Positions 45,852-54,074 of a stretch of 64,000 bases of DNA are shown piece by piece (position 1 is the stretch's first letter; each line of letters opens with the position of its first letter). Position numbers and translations under genes: made by a program. Origin of the DNA: Bacteroidota bacterium (GTDB lineage: Bacteria; Bacteroidota; Bacteroidia; Flavobacteriales; Schleiferiaceae). The notes beneath the pieces were generated by a model. That model saw nothing but the letters and a program-made list of their open reading frames with translations. It was not told the origin of the DNA and did not search any database. The DNA lies in contig JANSYJ010000002.1 of assembly GCA_024742495.1 (NCBI GenBank), forward strand, positions 1-64,000, in the 5' to 3' direction.

Positions 45852-46304
45852 CTAAATCAAATAGCGTTGTATTTCTGCTAAATATTGTTGGACTGCCTTA
45901 CTTCGTTCGAGAAAAACAAAGTCAATTAAGGGTATAGTTTGCTTGAGCCCTATGTTTATAGGAAGAAGCTTTGAGAAACTTGTTTGTGCCTTAAATTCAT
46001 TTTGCTTGGCGGAAAAAGCCAGTTTTTCGTCGGCAAAACCTAAAACGTCAATGCCTTCGATTTGCAGCCAGATGTTCTCACAGCAACCTTTGGTTTCACT
46101 TTGGCAATGGCTGGCTTTGTTTTGACTATGTGATTCCGAATGGCATGAAGACATTGTGGGTTTAGACTCACAAACCTCAGTGCTGTGGTAAAGATGCTCC
46201 TCTACAAGCATGCCGAGGCAATAGTGCCTGCTGATGGAAAAGCCCATACTCGCCCAGAGTAAGGCGGGTACTAAACCAAATGCTATGAGTTTGCGTAAAA
46301 TCAC
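45852..46304 (-). CDS. HYC_CC_PP-like His/Cys-rich exported protein
   Basis: The 150-residue protein has an N-terminal hydrophobic segment (LIAFGLVPALLWASMGFSI), directly followed by the HYC motif (residues 27-29), then a Cys/His-rich stretch (C45, C54, C67, C74, C75, several His and Met) and a hydrophilic tail. This is the pattern of HYC_CC_PP proteins that precede copper receptors in Bacteroidota. Translation is predicted from GTG 46304. A TATTTTTG element at 46309-46316 lies only 4 bases upstream, which would make the message nearly leaderless. Confidence 0.65.
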   Translation of the reverse strand: MILRKLIAFGLVPALLWASMGFSISRHYCLGMLVEEHLYHSTEVCESKPTMSSCHSESHSQNKASHCQSETKGCCENIWLQIEGIDVLGFADEKLAFSAKQNEFKAQTSFSKLLPINIGLKQTIPLIDFVFLERSKAVQQYLAEIQRYLI

Positions 46305-46308
46305 AATG

Positions 46309-46316
46309 CAAAAATA
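46309..46316 (-). promoter_or_regulatory. -7 element directly before the HYC gene
   Basis: TATTTTTG on the minus strand, 4 bases before the GTG start; predicted to give a leaderless or near-leaderless message. Confidence 0.35.
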
Positions 46317-46339
46317 GACTTAAGTTTTGAGAATAAAAA

Positions 46340-46360
46340 AAGGCCCTCATCGAGGGCCTT
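46340..46360 (-). terminator. Terminator of the barrel/SPOR-like gene
   Basis: AAGGCCCTC-ATC-GAGGGCCTT, a 9-bp stem, with a T run on the minus strand (46333-46339). Confidence 0.8.
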
Positions 46361-46380
46361 TAAAAGATTCTTGTGAATGC

Positions 46381-47568
46381 TTAGAATTTTGTAATCCAAG
46401 CATCGGAGTAAAACTTGCGGGCTTCGCCACGTGCTTTGCGCGCTGCTTCAATACTGTCTGTCGATTTATAGATTACACGATAAGTGTCTAATCTTTCGAT
46501 ATAGGCAATCATCATTTCATCCGTGTTTAGGCGTGTGCGATCAATAAAACGTTGTGCTCCTGCTCTAGTGGGTGAGGATACTACAATTACTCTGTAACGT
46601 GCAGGGCCAAGATCGGTATCACCTGCAGAAGCACCTTCACTGCCTGCATTATCACCCGATGTGTTTGTTTGCTCGCCACGTATAACCAGGTTTTCTCCTT
46701 TACCTGGACGAACTTCCTTGCTTACAACAACTGGATTCGCCTTAAGGCTGTCCATTTCAGTTTTTAGAATTTCCATTTGCATGTCTTTCTCTTGATTGCT
46801 CATTTCAAGACGTGCAACTTTTTCGGTAGTACGTGATAATTTACTCGCAAAAGCATCGCTACTATCTGCTTTCATTTTTAAGGCATTGTATTTTTTAGGA
46901 TCTACCTCCATCTTAGTTGGATCCTTATCGGATTGTAAGAAATAAGTTAAACCAACAGTAACATAGCCATAGGTGTCAAAGGACTCTGAGTTGAAAGCAT
47001 CTACCCATGGTTGGAACCATAAGATACGATGGGCGTAGCCTAGGTTTAAATCCATTTTTTTATTCAATGGAATACCCGCATTTAAACCGGCCAATACAAA
47101 AGTTTGCACCGAAAAGGAGCTACCGTCTCTGGGGTCGGGCACTTCCGCTAGTCTTTGGCGTGTATTGATATCATATAAATAAGAATTCATCATTCCAGCG
47201 CCAATACCTACTCTTCCATTTAATTTGAAATTATTGCTTACCGGGCCAAACAGGTGCAATAGGTTGTATTCGTATGAAATGCTTCCTTCATAAGACTGCG
47301 ATTGGAAATAAAATTGGGTGTTATTTCCATTAAACTGTCCAGCCATAATGTCGCCTCTTAAGCGAGAGGCCTTATCAAATTGATAGCCAATACCCGCATT
47401 AATTCCCAAGTTAGGCTTGTACCCGGTGTAGCTGTTTTGGTTTAGTTCCACAAAAGGAATTCCTAAGCCGATTTCAACATTAGCAGAGAATTTGTTTACG
47501 CGATCTTGGGCATTTAGGGATAAGCCTCCAAAAAGGGCAAGGAATAAAAGGCTGGTAATCTTTTTCAT
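46381..47568 (-). CDS. Outer-membrane barrel protein with coiled coil and SPOR-like C-terminus
   Basis: The 395-residue protein has a signal peptide (MKKITSLLFLALFGGLSLNAQ), an OmpA-like eight-strand region (about 22-215), a helical coiled-coil stretch (about 225-275) and a Gly/Ser-rich linker. The C-terminal domain of about 70 residues (YRVIVVSSPTRAGAQRFIDRT...IERLDTYRVIYKSTDSIEAARKAR) resembles SPOR domains. SPOR binds denuded peptidoglycan at division sites. An outer-membrane-to-cell-wall link is inferred. Confidence 0.7.
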   Translation of the reverse strand: MKKITSLLFLALFGGLSLNAQDRVNKFSANVEIGLGIPFVELNQNSYTGYKPNLGINAGIGYQFDKASRLRGDIMAGQFNGNNTQFYFQSQSYEGSISYEYNLLHLFGPVSNNFKLNGRVGIGAGMMNSYLYDINTRQRLAEVPDPRDGSSFSVQTFVLAGLNAGIPLNKKMDLNLGYAHRILWFQPWVDAFNSESFDTYGYVTVGLTYFLQSDKDPTKMEVDPKKYNALKMKADSSDAFASKLSRTTEKVARLEMSNQEKDMQMEILKTEMDSLKANPVVVSKEVRPGKGENLVIRGEQTNTSGDNAGSEGASAGDTDLGPARYRVIVVSSPTRAGAQRFIDRTRLNTDEMMIAYIERLDTYRVIYKSTDSIEAARKARGEARKFYSDAWITKF

Positions 47569-47685
47569 GAAGCAATGGGTGTTAGTGTAAATCCTTTCGT
47601 TTCAATTTGTTGTAAAAATAGGATAATAAATTTTTTCAATCCTAATAAAGACTTGATTTTGCTAACGTTTCTTTTTTAATAAAAA

Positions 47686-47701
47686 GAATGAGTGCTCATT
47701 C
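47686..47701. promoter_or_regulatory. Palindrome GAATGAG-TG-CTCATTC before tig
   Basis: Inverted repeat with 7-bp arms and a 2-bp spacer, 25 bp before the tig -7 element TACTTTTG (47727-47734). Its form resembles operators of TetR-family regulators such as B. subtilis FadR (TGAATGA...TCATTCA). No such regulator is encoded in the window. Confidence 0.45.
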
Positions 47702-47726
47702 CATTTTTCAACTGAGGAATAATAGC

Positions 47727-47734
47727 TACTTTTG
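47727..47734 (+). promoter_or_regulatory. -7 element of tig
   Basis: TACTTTTG, 40 bases before ATG 47775; a TTTC 17 bp upstream is a weak -33. Confidence 0.55.
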
Positions 47735-47774
47735 CGCTCCCTTTTTTAAAGAATATACTGAATAGAAGGAATTT

Positions 47775-49115
47775 ATGAAGGTTAATGTCCAAAAGAAAGA
47801 TGACCTAAACGCGGTGTTAACCGTGGCTATTGAAGAGTCTGATTACCGCGAGAAGTTAGATAAGAAGCTAAAAGATTACCGCAAGCAAGCTAATATCCCA
47901 GGTTTTCGTCCTGGTCATGTGCCCGCAGGCCTCATCAAAAAGCAGTTTGGAAAATCCGCGCTCATCGAGGAAGTGAATCACATTTTGCAGCATGCAGTTT
48001 ACGATCACATTCAGGAAGAGAAGCTTGATATTCTAGGAAATCCTTTACCAGTGGAACAAACTGATATCGATTGGGATGCTCAGTCGGAGTTTACTTTTGA
48101 TTATGAGTTAGGATTAGCTCCAGAGTTTGAGCTCAAAATAAATGCACGTACCAAAGTTCCCTTTCACAAGGTGGTTGCCGAAGCGGAAATGGTAGATCGA
48201 TATATCAACGATTATGCCCGTCGCTTTGGATCTATGTCTTATCCTGAGGCAGTTGAGGAAAACGCTATCCTAAAAGGAAGATTCACTGAGGTGGATAAAA
48301 AAGGAGCAGCGGTGGAAAATGGAATCTCTACAGAGAGCACTATTGCCTTGGATGCCTTAACAGATAAAGCAGCCAAAGCCATTCACGGTACCAAAGTTGG
48401 AGATACTTTCACTTTAGATAAGAAGTCTTTTAAAGATGATTTCCGTTTAGCCGGGGTACTTCAAATTGAAGAGGATGTATTAAACAACTCTAGCTACCGT
48501 TTTGAGGTAGAATTAACCGAGTTAAGTAAATTAGATCCGGCCGAAATCAATCAAGATTTATTTGATAAAGTTTTTGGTGAAGGAACAATTACTTCGGAGG
48601 AAGAGTTTCGTGCTAAGATTAAGGATGATGCCGAACGCGTGTTTGTAGGCGATTCAGATCGCAAGTTTTACCAAGATGTTCGGGATAAATTGCTGGATAA
48701 GCTCAAGTTTGATCTTCCCGAAACCTTCTTGAAGAAGTGGATGACCACCGCATCGGAGCAACCTATGCCAGCGGATGAGATTGAAGAGAAATTCCCAGAG
48801 ATGAAAGATGATATGCGTTGGCAAATCATTGAGAATAGGGTGATTCGCGAAAATGATATTAAAGTTGAGCACGAGGAATTGGTAGAGTTTACCAAGCAAA
48901 TCGTTTTGCAGCAAATGGCACAGTATGGCCAAATGCCTGAAGGTTTGGATTTAGATAAAATCGCTCATAATGTCTTGGGGAACCAAGAAGAGGCGCAGAG
49001 AATCAATGATCAATTATTTCAGCAAAAACTTCTCGAATTTTTCAAAAACACTTTTAAAGTGGAAGAAAAAGAGGTGACTTATGAGGAGTTTGTTAAGGCT
49101 GTAAATAAGAATTAA
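47775..49115 (+). CDS. tig: Trigger factor, ribosome-associated chaperone
   Basis: The 446-residue protein binds nascent chains at the ribosome exit. The N-terminal ribosome-binding domain ends with the GFRPGHVPAGLIKKQFGK signature (about residues 44-61). The middle FKBP-like PPIase segment is weakly conserved (VEENAILKGRFTEVDKKG), as usual in Bacteroidota, and the C-terminal helical arms follow. It precedes clpP and clpX, the classic order. Confidence 0.96.
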   Translation: MKVNVQKKDDLNAVLTVAIEESDYREKLDKKLKDYRKQANIPGFRPGHVPAGLIKKQFGKSALIEEVNHILQHAVYDHIQEEKLDILGNPLPVEQTDIDWDAQSEFTFDYELGLAPEFELKINARTKVPFHKVVAEAEMVDRYINDYARRFGSMSYPEAVEENAILKGRFTEVDKKGAAVENGISTESTIALDALTDKAAKAIHGTKVGDTFTLDKKSFKDDFRLAGVLQIEEDVLNNSSYRFEVELTELSKLDPAEINQDLFDKVFGEGTITSEEEFRAKIKDDAERVFVGDSDRKFYQDVRDKLLDKLKFDLPETFLKKWMTTASEQPMPADEIEEKFPEMKDDMRWQIIENRVIRENDIKVEHEELVEFTKQIVLQQMAQYGQMPEGLDLDKIAHNVLGNQEEAQRINDQLFQQKLLEFFKNTFKVEEKEVTYEEFVKAVNKN

Positions 49116-49142
49116 CTGCAATACTGTCATAAAACTCAAAAA

Positions 49143-49169
49143 GGCTCGATCATTGTCGAGCCTTTTTTT
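49143..49169 (+). terminator. Terminator of tig
   Basis: GGCTCGA/TCGAGCC (7 bp plus flanking A-T pairs), 6-nt loop, then TTTTTTT. It separates tig from clpP. Confidence 0.85.
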
Positions 49170-49181
49170 GTTAATATTAAC
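49170..49181. promoter_or_regulatory. 12-bp perfect palindrome GTTAATATTAAC before clpP
   Basis: It lies between the tig terminator and the clpP ATG (20 bases upstream). No clear TAnnTTTG element exists here, so the role is open (operator or AT-rich chance). Confidence 0.3.
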
Positions 49182-49200
49182 TCGTCTTAAAATATAAATA

Positions 49201-49875
49201 ATGGATTTCGGAAAAGAATTTATGCAATATGCCGTGAAAGATCACGGTCTAAACTCCATGCACGTTGGAGATTACCTGCAATCCTCATTAACGCCATATA
49301 TCATCGAAGAACGTCAAATGAATGTCGCTCAGATGGATGTGTTTTCTCGTTTAATGATGGATCGCATTATCTTTTTGGGTACAGGAATAAATGATCAGGT
49401 TGCCAATATTGTGCAGGCCCAGTTATTATTCCTCGAATCGGCAGACTCCTCGAAGGATATTCAAATTTACCTTAATAGCCCAGGAGGTTCTGTTTATGCA
49501 GGGCTTGGTATTTATGATACCATGCAATTAGTTAAACCGGATGTGGCCACTATCTGTACCGGTATGGCCGCCTCAATGGGAGCGGTTCTTCTTTGTGCTG
49601 GCGCAGATGGTAAACGATCGGCTTTAAAGCACAGTAGAGTTATGATTCATCAGCCAATGAGCGGGGCACAAGGCCAGGCTAGCGACATGGAAATTGCCGT
49701 TAAGGAGGTGCTGAAGATGAAGGAAGAGCTATACCGCATTATTGCTAATCATAGCCGCCAGGAGTTTGAAAAAGTAGAGCAGGACTCTGATCGTGACTAC
49801 TGGATGAACGCGGTTGAAGCGAAAGAATACGGTATGATTGATGAGGTTTTAGACACCAAACGAAACCCTGCCTAA
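49201..49875 (+). CDS. clpP: ATP-dependent Clp protease proteolytic subunit
   Basis: The 224-residue serine peptidase forms the tetradecameric barrel served by ClpX or ClpA/C. Catalytic Ser125 lies in GMAASMGAVLL and His150 in RVMIHQP; Asp follows in the C-terminal region. YLNSPGGSVYAGLGIYDTM is the conserved substrate-channel part. The first 25 residues include a short propeptide-like segment. The gene is followed by clpX after 88 bp that hold a long palindrome. Confidence 0.97.
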   Translation: MDFGKEFMQYAVKDHGLNSMHVGDYLQSSLTPYIIEERQMNVAQMDVFSRLMMDRIIFLGTGINDQVANIVQAQLLFLESADSSKDIQIYLNSPGGSVYAGLGIYDTMQLVKPDVATICTGMAASMGAVLLCAGADGKRSALKHSRVMIHQPMSGAQGQASDMEIAVKEVLKMKEELYRIIANHSRQEFEKVEQDSDRDYWMNAVEAKEYGMIDEVLDTKRNPA

Positions 49876-49905
49876 ACGCGTTAGTAAAGCAAGAGTCTAT
49901 AATTG

Positions 49906-49939
49906 GGAATCCGTTTCAGAGCGCTCTGAAACGGATTCC
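49906..49939. promoter_or_regulatory. Perfect 34-bp palindrome between clpP and clpX
   Basis: Each half of 17 bases (GGAATCCGTTTCAGAGC) is exactly complementary to the other, without a spacer. It ends one base before the clpX -7 element (49941-49948). It could be an operator covering -33 or a hairpin ending clpP transcripts; the T tract (GTATTTTTG) is only moderate. Confidence 0.75.
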
Positions 49940-49940
49940 G

Positions 49941-49948
49941 TATTTTTG
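49941..49948 (+). promoter_or_regulatory. -7 element of clpX
   Basis: TATTTTTG, 15 bases before ATG 49964, immediately behind the palindrome. Confidence 0.55.
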
Positions 49949-49963
49949 CAGCAGAATTAGTTT

Positions 49964-51220
49964 ATGAGTTCCAGTAATAAAGAGAGTTTAAGTTGTTCAT
50001 TTTGTGGCCGTGAGAAAAAGGATACCAATGTTCTAATCGCGGGCATCAACGGACATATTTGCGACCATTGTATTCGCCAAGCCTATGGTATTGTGGTGGA
50101 AGAAATGGATAGCAAAGAACGCAAGGAGTTGAGTCGTTCCATGAGGATTGTAAAACCTCGCGAGATAAAAAAATTCCTCGATCAGTATGTGATCGGTCAA
50201 GATGAGGCAAAGCGTATTCTATCGGTAGCGGTTTATAACCATTATAAGCGTCTTAGTACGGATGGTACTGAGATTAAGGAGGATGCGGTTGAGATTGATA
50301 AATCGAACATCATGATGGTGGGGGAAACAGGTACGGGAAAAACCTTACTTGCGAGAACCATCGCCAAAATGCTAAATGTACCATTCACTATAGTCGACGC
50401 CACGGTATTAACAGAGGCAGGTTATGTAGGTGAAGATGTAGAAAGCATTTTAACCCGATTATTGCAAGCCGCTAATTACGATCAGAAAGCAGCGGAGCGC
50501 GGCATCATTTTCATCGATGAGATTGATAAAATTGCCCGTAAAAGTGATAACCCTTCAATTACTAGAGATGTAAGTGGAGAGGGCGTTCAACAGGCTTTAC
50601 TAAAGCTTCTGGAAGGCACTAAGGTTAATGTACCACCGCAAGGAGGTCGCAAACATCCCGATCAAAAATTCATTGAAGTAGATACCCGCAACATCTTATT
50701 CGTGGCCGGTGGTGCTTTTGATGGAATAAAAAGAAATATTTCCAATCGTTTAAATACCCAATCAGTGGGTTTCCATTCTTCTAAGGATCGAGAGGCCTTG
50801 GATAAGGATAATATGTTGCAGTATGTAGCGCCTCAAGATTTAAAAAGCTTTGGTTTAATACCAGAGTTAATCGGTAGAATCCCGGTTCTTACACATTTAA
50901 ATCCATTAGACGCCAGTACTTTAAAGCAAATTCTTACCGAACCAAAAAATGCCATCATCAAGCAATATGAACAATTGCTAAAAATGGATGACATTGTTTT
51001 GGACTTTAAGGAAGAGGCTATCGACTACGTTGTGGATAAGGCCATGGAATTCAAATTAGGTGCGCGTGGATTGCGTTCCATCATCGAAACGATTTTAACT
51101 GACGCGATGTTTGAACTACCGGGCGAAGTAGAAGGTGACCACAAATTAGTGGTAGATGAGCCTTATGCTAAAAAGCGAATTGACAAAATGTCTATGAATG
51201 CCCTTAAGGCAGTGAGCTAG
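49964..51220 (+). CDS. clpX: ATP-dependent Clp protease ATPase ClpX
   Basis: This AAA+ unfoldase feeds ClpP. The 418-residue protein has the N-terminal zinc-binding domain (CSFC at the start and CDHC about 25 residues later), Walker A GETGTGKT, Walker [12 protein letters not shown], the pore loop region GYVGEDVES, sensor 2 GARGLRSI and the C-terminal small domain. Length is normal. The 3' end overlaps folA by 4 bp (CTAG). Confidence 0.98.
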   Translation: MSSSNKESLSCSFCGREKKDTNVLIAGINGHICDHCIRQAYGIVVEEMDSKERKELSRSMRIVKPREIKKFLDQYVIGQDEAKRILSVAVYNHYKRLSTDGTEIKEDAVEIDKSNIMMVGETGTGKTLLARTIAKMLNVPFTIVDATVLTEAGYVGEDVESILTRLLQAANYDQKAAERGIIFIDEIDKIARKSDNPSITRDVSGEGVQQALLKLLEGTKVNVPPQGGRKHPDQKFIEVDTRNILFVAGGAFDGIKRNISNRLNTQSVGFHSSKDREALDKDNMLQYVAPQDLKSFGLIPELIGRIPVLTHLNPLDASTLKQILTEPKNAIIKQYEQLLKMDDIVLDFKEEAIDYVVDKAMEFKLGARGLRSIIETILTDAMFELPGEVEGDHKLVVDEPYAKKRIDKMSMNALKAVS

Positions 51221-51708
51221 CGATCGATATTTTTATAAGTAAGATACTCAAAGGGGTGGGCGTGTTTTTCGTCCGCCTCTTTTTTTTCGGCCCTAGCCAA
51301 TTTCCAAATGCTAGTATCAAATTCTGGGAAGAAAGTATCTCCCTGATAATCGCCATGGATTAAAGTGAGCTCCATGGTATCAGCGTGTTTTAAACCAAGC
51401 TTGTAAATTTCTGCCCCACCAATAATAAAGGGTTGCTCATCGTCTTTCACAAGAGCTAAAGCATCTTCCATATTGCTGGCTATTAAACAACCCTCTGCTT
51501 TATAATCACCTTGTCTTGTAATCACAATATTCACCCGGTTTGGTAGCGGGCGATTCATGCTTTCATAGGTCTTGCGGCCCATGATAACATGATGGCCACT
51601 GGTGAGCTTTTTAAAATGTTTTAGGTCATCGGGGAAATGCCAAATCAATTGATTGTCTTTGCCAATAACACGGTTTTCGGCCATTGCGGCGATAAGAGTA
51701 ATATTCAT
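51217..51708 (-). CDS. folA: Dihydrofolate reductase
   Basis: FolA reduces dihydrofolate to tetrahydrofolate with NADPH. The 163-residue protein has [32 protein letters not shown] (active-site Asp in PDD), [10 protein letters not shown] and [11 protein letters not shown]. It ends the operon thyA - TonB_C protein - folA. This placement is typical, as ThyA makes the dihydrofolate that FolA reduces. Confidence 0.97.
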   Translation of the reverse strand: MNITLIAAMAENRVIGKDNQLIWHFPDDLKHFKKLTSGHHVIMGRKTYESMNRPLPNRVNIVITRQGDYKAEGCLIASNMEDALALVKDDEQPFIIGGAEIYKLGLKHADTMELTLIHGDYQGDTFFPEFDTSIWKLARAEKKEADEKHAHPFEYLTYKNIDR

Positions 51709-51729
51709 TATTGGATAAATGTATTAGTG

Positions 51730-53022
51730 CTATTCTAGCTTGGCGTTAATGGGGAGGGTAAATGACATTCGTACTGGTTGATCATCTAAAAAGGCAGGCT
51801 CAACGCAAGGTTTAATCTCACTTACAACCCTAATAGCTTCTATGTCTAATAGCAGTGACGCTCCTCTTACAATTTTAATTCTGTCAATAACACCGTTTTT
51901 TTCAACTACAAAGTTCACATATATCATCCCCTCCTCGCCCTGTTGCCTCGATTTCACAGGATATTTGAAGGTGCTTGAAACATGCGCAAGGATTTCTTCT
52001 TGAAAGCATCGTTGCAGCAATTCATTATCCTCTGCTTTTGCACAGCCTCGAAAAATGGGTACTTTTCCCACCGATATGAAATCCTCAACGGGAATTAATT
52101 TTTCACCTTCGTTTGAGGGTTTTATTTGCCACCAAGGATTCTTTATTCGACCTGCTTTTAGTTCTTTTTCTAAAAATATGTAAAGCTGTTGCTGTCTTCT
52201 ATTTTCGGAGGTGTCTAATTCAACCGCGATTCCTGGTTGGTAATGTCCACCTGCGGTTATCCTTTTTAAGGGCTTCCATAGATTGTTATTAATGTAAAAC
52301 TCAAGCCGGTCAAAAGGGTTTTCGTCAGGATCATCTGAATACGAAATGGTGGTAAAACGAATTTTATAGTCCTGAATTCCTCTGAACTTTGAAGCGCTGA
52401 AAAAACGCTCTTCGATATTTTTGATGTATTGAGCAAATTTGAAGCCCTGTTTGTCTTCTAAAGGGGGAAATATATAATGAATACTAGTGAGCTTCCCGTT
52501 GGTCATTATGAGTTCCAGATCCAAATTTCCTGCAAAATCGAGATCACCAAGATAATTATACAGCAGGTTAGAGTAAACGTATTTGTAGGCTGCTGTTTGT
52601 CCTCTTGTGTTAAAGTTTTCGGCTATTTCGGGAACCGGTAAAAGCTTCACTTCATCAAGCTGGATAAGCGATACTTCTTTTGGCTTTTGGACCCAAATTA
52701 TGGGGTAGTAGTAATGCTTTTTTAAGCGCGTAAAGTCAATTTGTGCTTTTATTACGCCTCCATAATAAGCTAAGGCTTTCTCATTTACCCAAGCATAAGG
52801 CTTTTCAATAATTACGCTATCACCACTCGGTTTAATTTCAAAGTAAATGCTGTCGTTATAGCTAAAATTATAAAAGGCATAGAGCGCTTGTTCTGTGGAA
52901 GATAATAGCTCTTTAAGGCTGCTTTTGTCGCAATTGGCATCACTGCAGCCTTTTAGAGGTAAGACTTCAGCAAAGCTGAGGCTGCTAGAAAGAAGTAGAA
53001 GAAGGCTAAAATATTTTCGCAT
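51730..53022 (-). CDS. Exported protein with C-terminal TonB_C domain
   Basis: The 430-residue protein begins with a signal peptide (MRKYFSLLLLLSSSLSFA), has about 300 residues of unidentified beta-rich sequence and ends in a TonB C-terminal domain. The latter has VPIFRGCAKAEDNELLQRCFQEEILAHV, MIYVNFVVEKNGVIDRIKIVRGASLLLDIEAIRVV and RMSFTLPINAKLE. Unlike the TonB protein at 33929 it lacks an N-terminal membrane anchor by appearance, so classic energy transduction is doubtful. It sits 5 bp behind thyA and 21 bp before folA, hence co-transcribed. Confidence 0.75.
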   Translation of the reverse strand: MRKYFSLLLLLSSSLSFAEVLPLKGCSDANCDKSSLKELLSSTEQALYAFYNFSYNDSIYFEIKPSGDSVIIEKPYAWVNEKALAYYGGVIKAQIDFTRLKKHYYYPIIWVQKPKEVSLIQLDEVKLLPVPEIAENFNTRGQTAAYKYVYSNLLYNYLGDLDFAGNLDLELIMTNGKLTSIHYIFPPLEDKQGFKFAQYIKNIEERFFSASKFRGIQDYKIRFTTISYSDDPDENPFDRLEFYINNNLWKPLKRITAGGHYQPGIAVELDTSENRRQQQLYIFLEKELKAGRIKNPWWQIKPSNEGEKLIPVEDFISVGKVPIFRGCAKAEDNELLQRCFQEEILAHVSSTFKYPVKSRQQGEEGMIYVNFVVEKNGVIDRIKIVRGASLLLDIEAIRVVSEIKPCVEPAFLDDQPVRMSFTLPINAKLE

Positions 53023-53027
53023 AATTT

Positions 53028-53933
53028 CTATACCGCAACTTGGGCTTTAATAGCCGGATGAGCTTGGTAGTTTAAAAGTTCAAAATCAGCATACTCAAAA
53101 GCAAACAAATCCTTAACCTCGGCATTAATTTTTAGTTGGGGTAGGGGAAAGAAGTCCCGGCTCAATTGCTCCTTGGTTTGGGCAAGGTGATTTTCATAAA
53201 GGTGAGCATCACCAAAGGTATGCACGAAATCTCCCGGTTCCAGTCCGGTTACCTGCGCAACCATCAGCGTAAGCAAAGCATAAGAGGCAATGTTAAAGGG
53301 CACTCCCAGGAAAACATCTGCCGACCTTTGATACAATTGACAACTAAGTTTATTATCCGCTACATAAAATTGAAAGAGGGTATGGCAGGGTGGTAAACCA
53401 GATTTTGCCATTACGGGAATGTCTTTAGGGTTCCAAGCGGAAACAATGTGACGTCTGCTATTGGGATTGTTCTTTAAGTCATTAACAAGTTGGCGCATTT
53501 GGTCAACGCCTTCAAAATTCCGCCATTGTCTTCCGTACACCGGGCCTAGTTCTCCCCATTTTTCAGCAAAGGCGGCATCTTCGATTATTCTGCTTTTAAA
53601 GCTATTTAGCTCCGCTTTCCAAGCATCACTGTATTTAACAAGCTTCTCATCCAGACCATTTTCTTTCAGGTAATTCTGAAAAGGCCATTCATTCCAAATG
53701 TTAACGCCATTTTGAACGAGGTATCGAATATTGGTGTCACCAGCGATAAACCAGAGTAATTCGTGGATAATCGACTTCATGTGCACCTTTTTAGTGGTAA
53801 GCAGTGGAAATCCTTCTGCTAAATTGAAGCGCATTTGGTAGCCAAATACCGAAATGGTATTAATGCCCGTACGATTTTCTTTAAGGCTGCCATGATCGAG
53901 GATATGTTGCATCAAATGATGATACTGCTGCAT
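53028..53933 (-). CDS. thyA: Thymidylate synthase
   Basis: ThyA methylates dUMP to dTMP with methylenetetrahydrofolate. The 301-residue protein has [62 protein letters not shown], the catalytic Cys in [33 protein letters not shown] and GDAHLYENH. Length is normal for the family. First gene of the folate operon. Confidence 0.98.
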   Translation of the reverse strand: MQQYHHLMQHILDHGSLKENRTGINTISVFGYQMRFNLAEGFPLLTTKKVHMKSIIHELLWFIAGDTNIRYLVQNGVNIWNEWPFQNYLKENGLDEKLVKYSDAWKAELNSFKSRIIEDAAFAEKWGELGPVYGRQWRNFEGVDQMRQLVNDLKNNPNSRRHIVSAWNPKDIPVMAKSGLPPCHTLFQFYVADNKLSCQLYQRSADVFLGVPFNIASYALLTLMVAQVTGLEPGDFVHTFGDAHLYENHLAQTKEQLSRDFFPLPQLKINAEVKDLFAFEYADFELLNYQAHPAIKAQVAV

Positions 53934-54074
53934 AAATAGCTTTTTCGTAAAAATAAGTGAGTACTAAGAAAGAAGCCCCAGAGCTGTGTATAAAATTAAA
54001 TCTTCTTTAATTTCTTTTTTTTACGGGCTAGGAGAAGTTAATATTTCTCATTTTTAGGGTGTAAAATTACTAGC

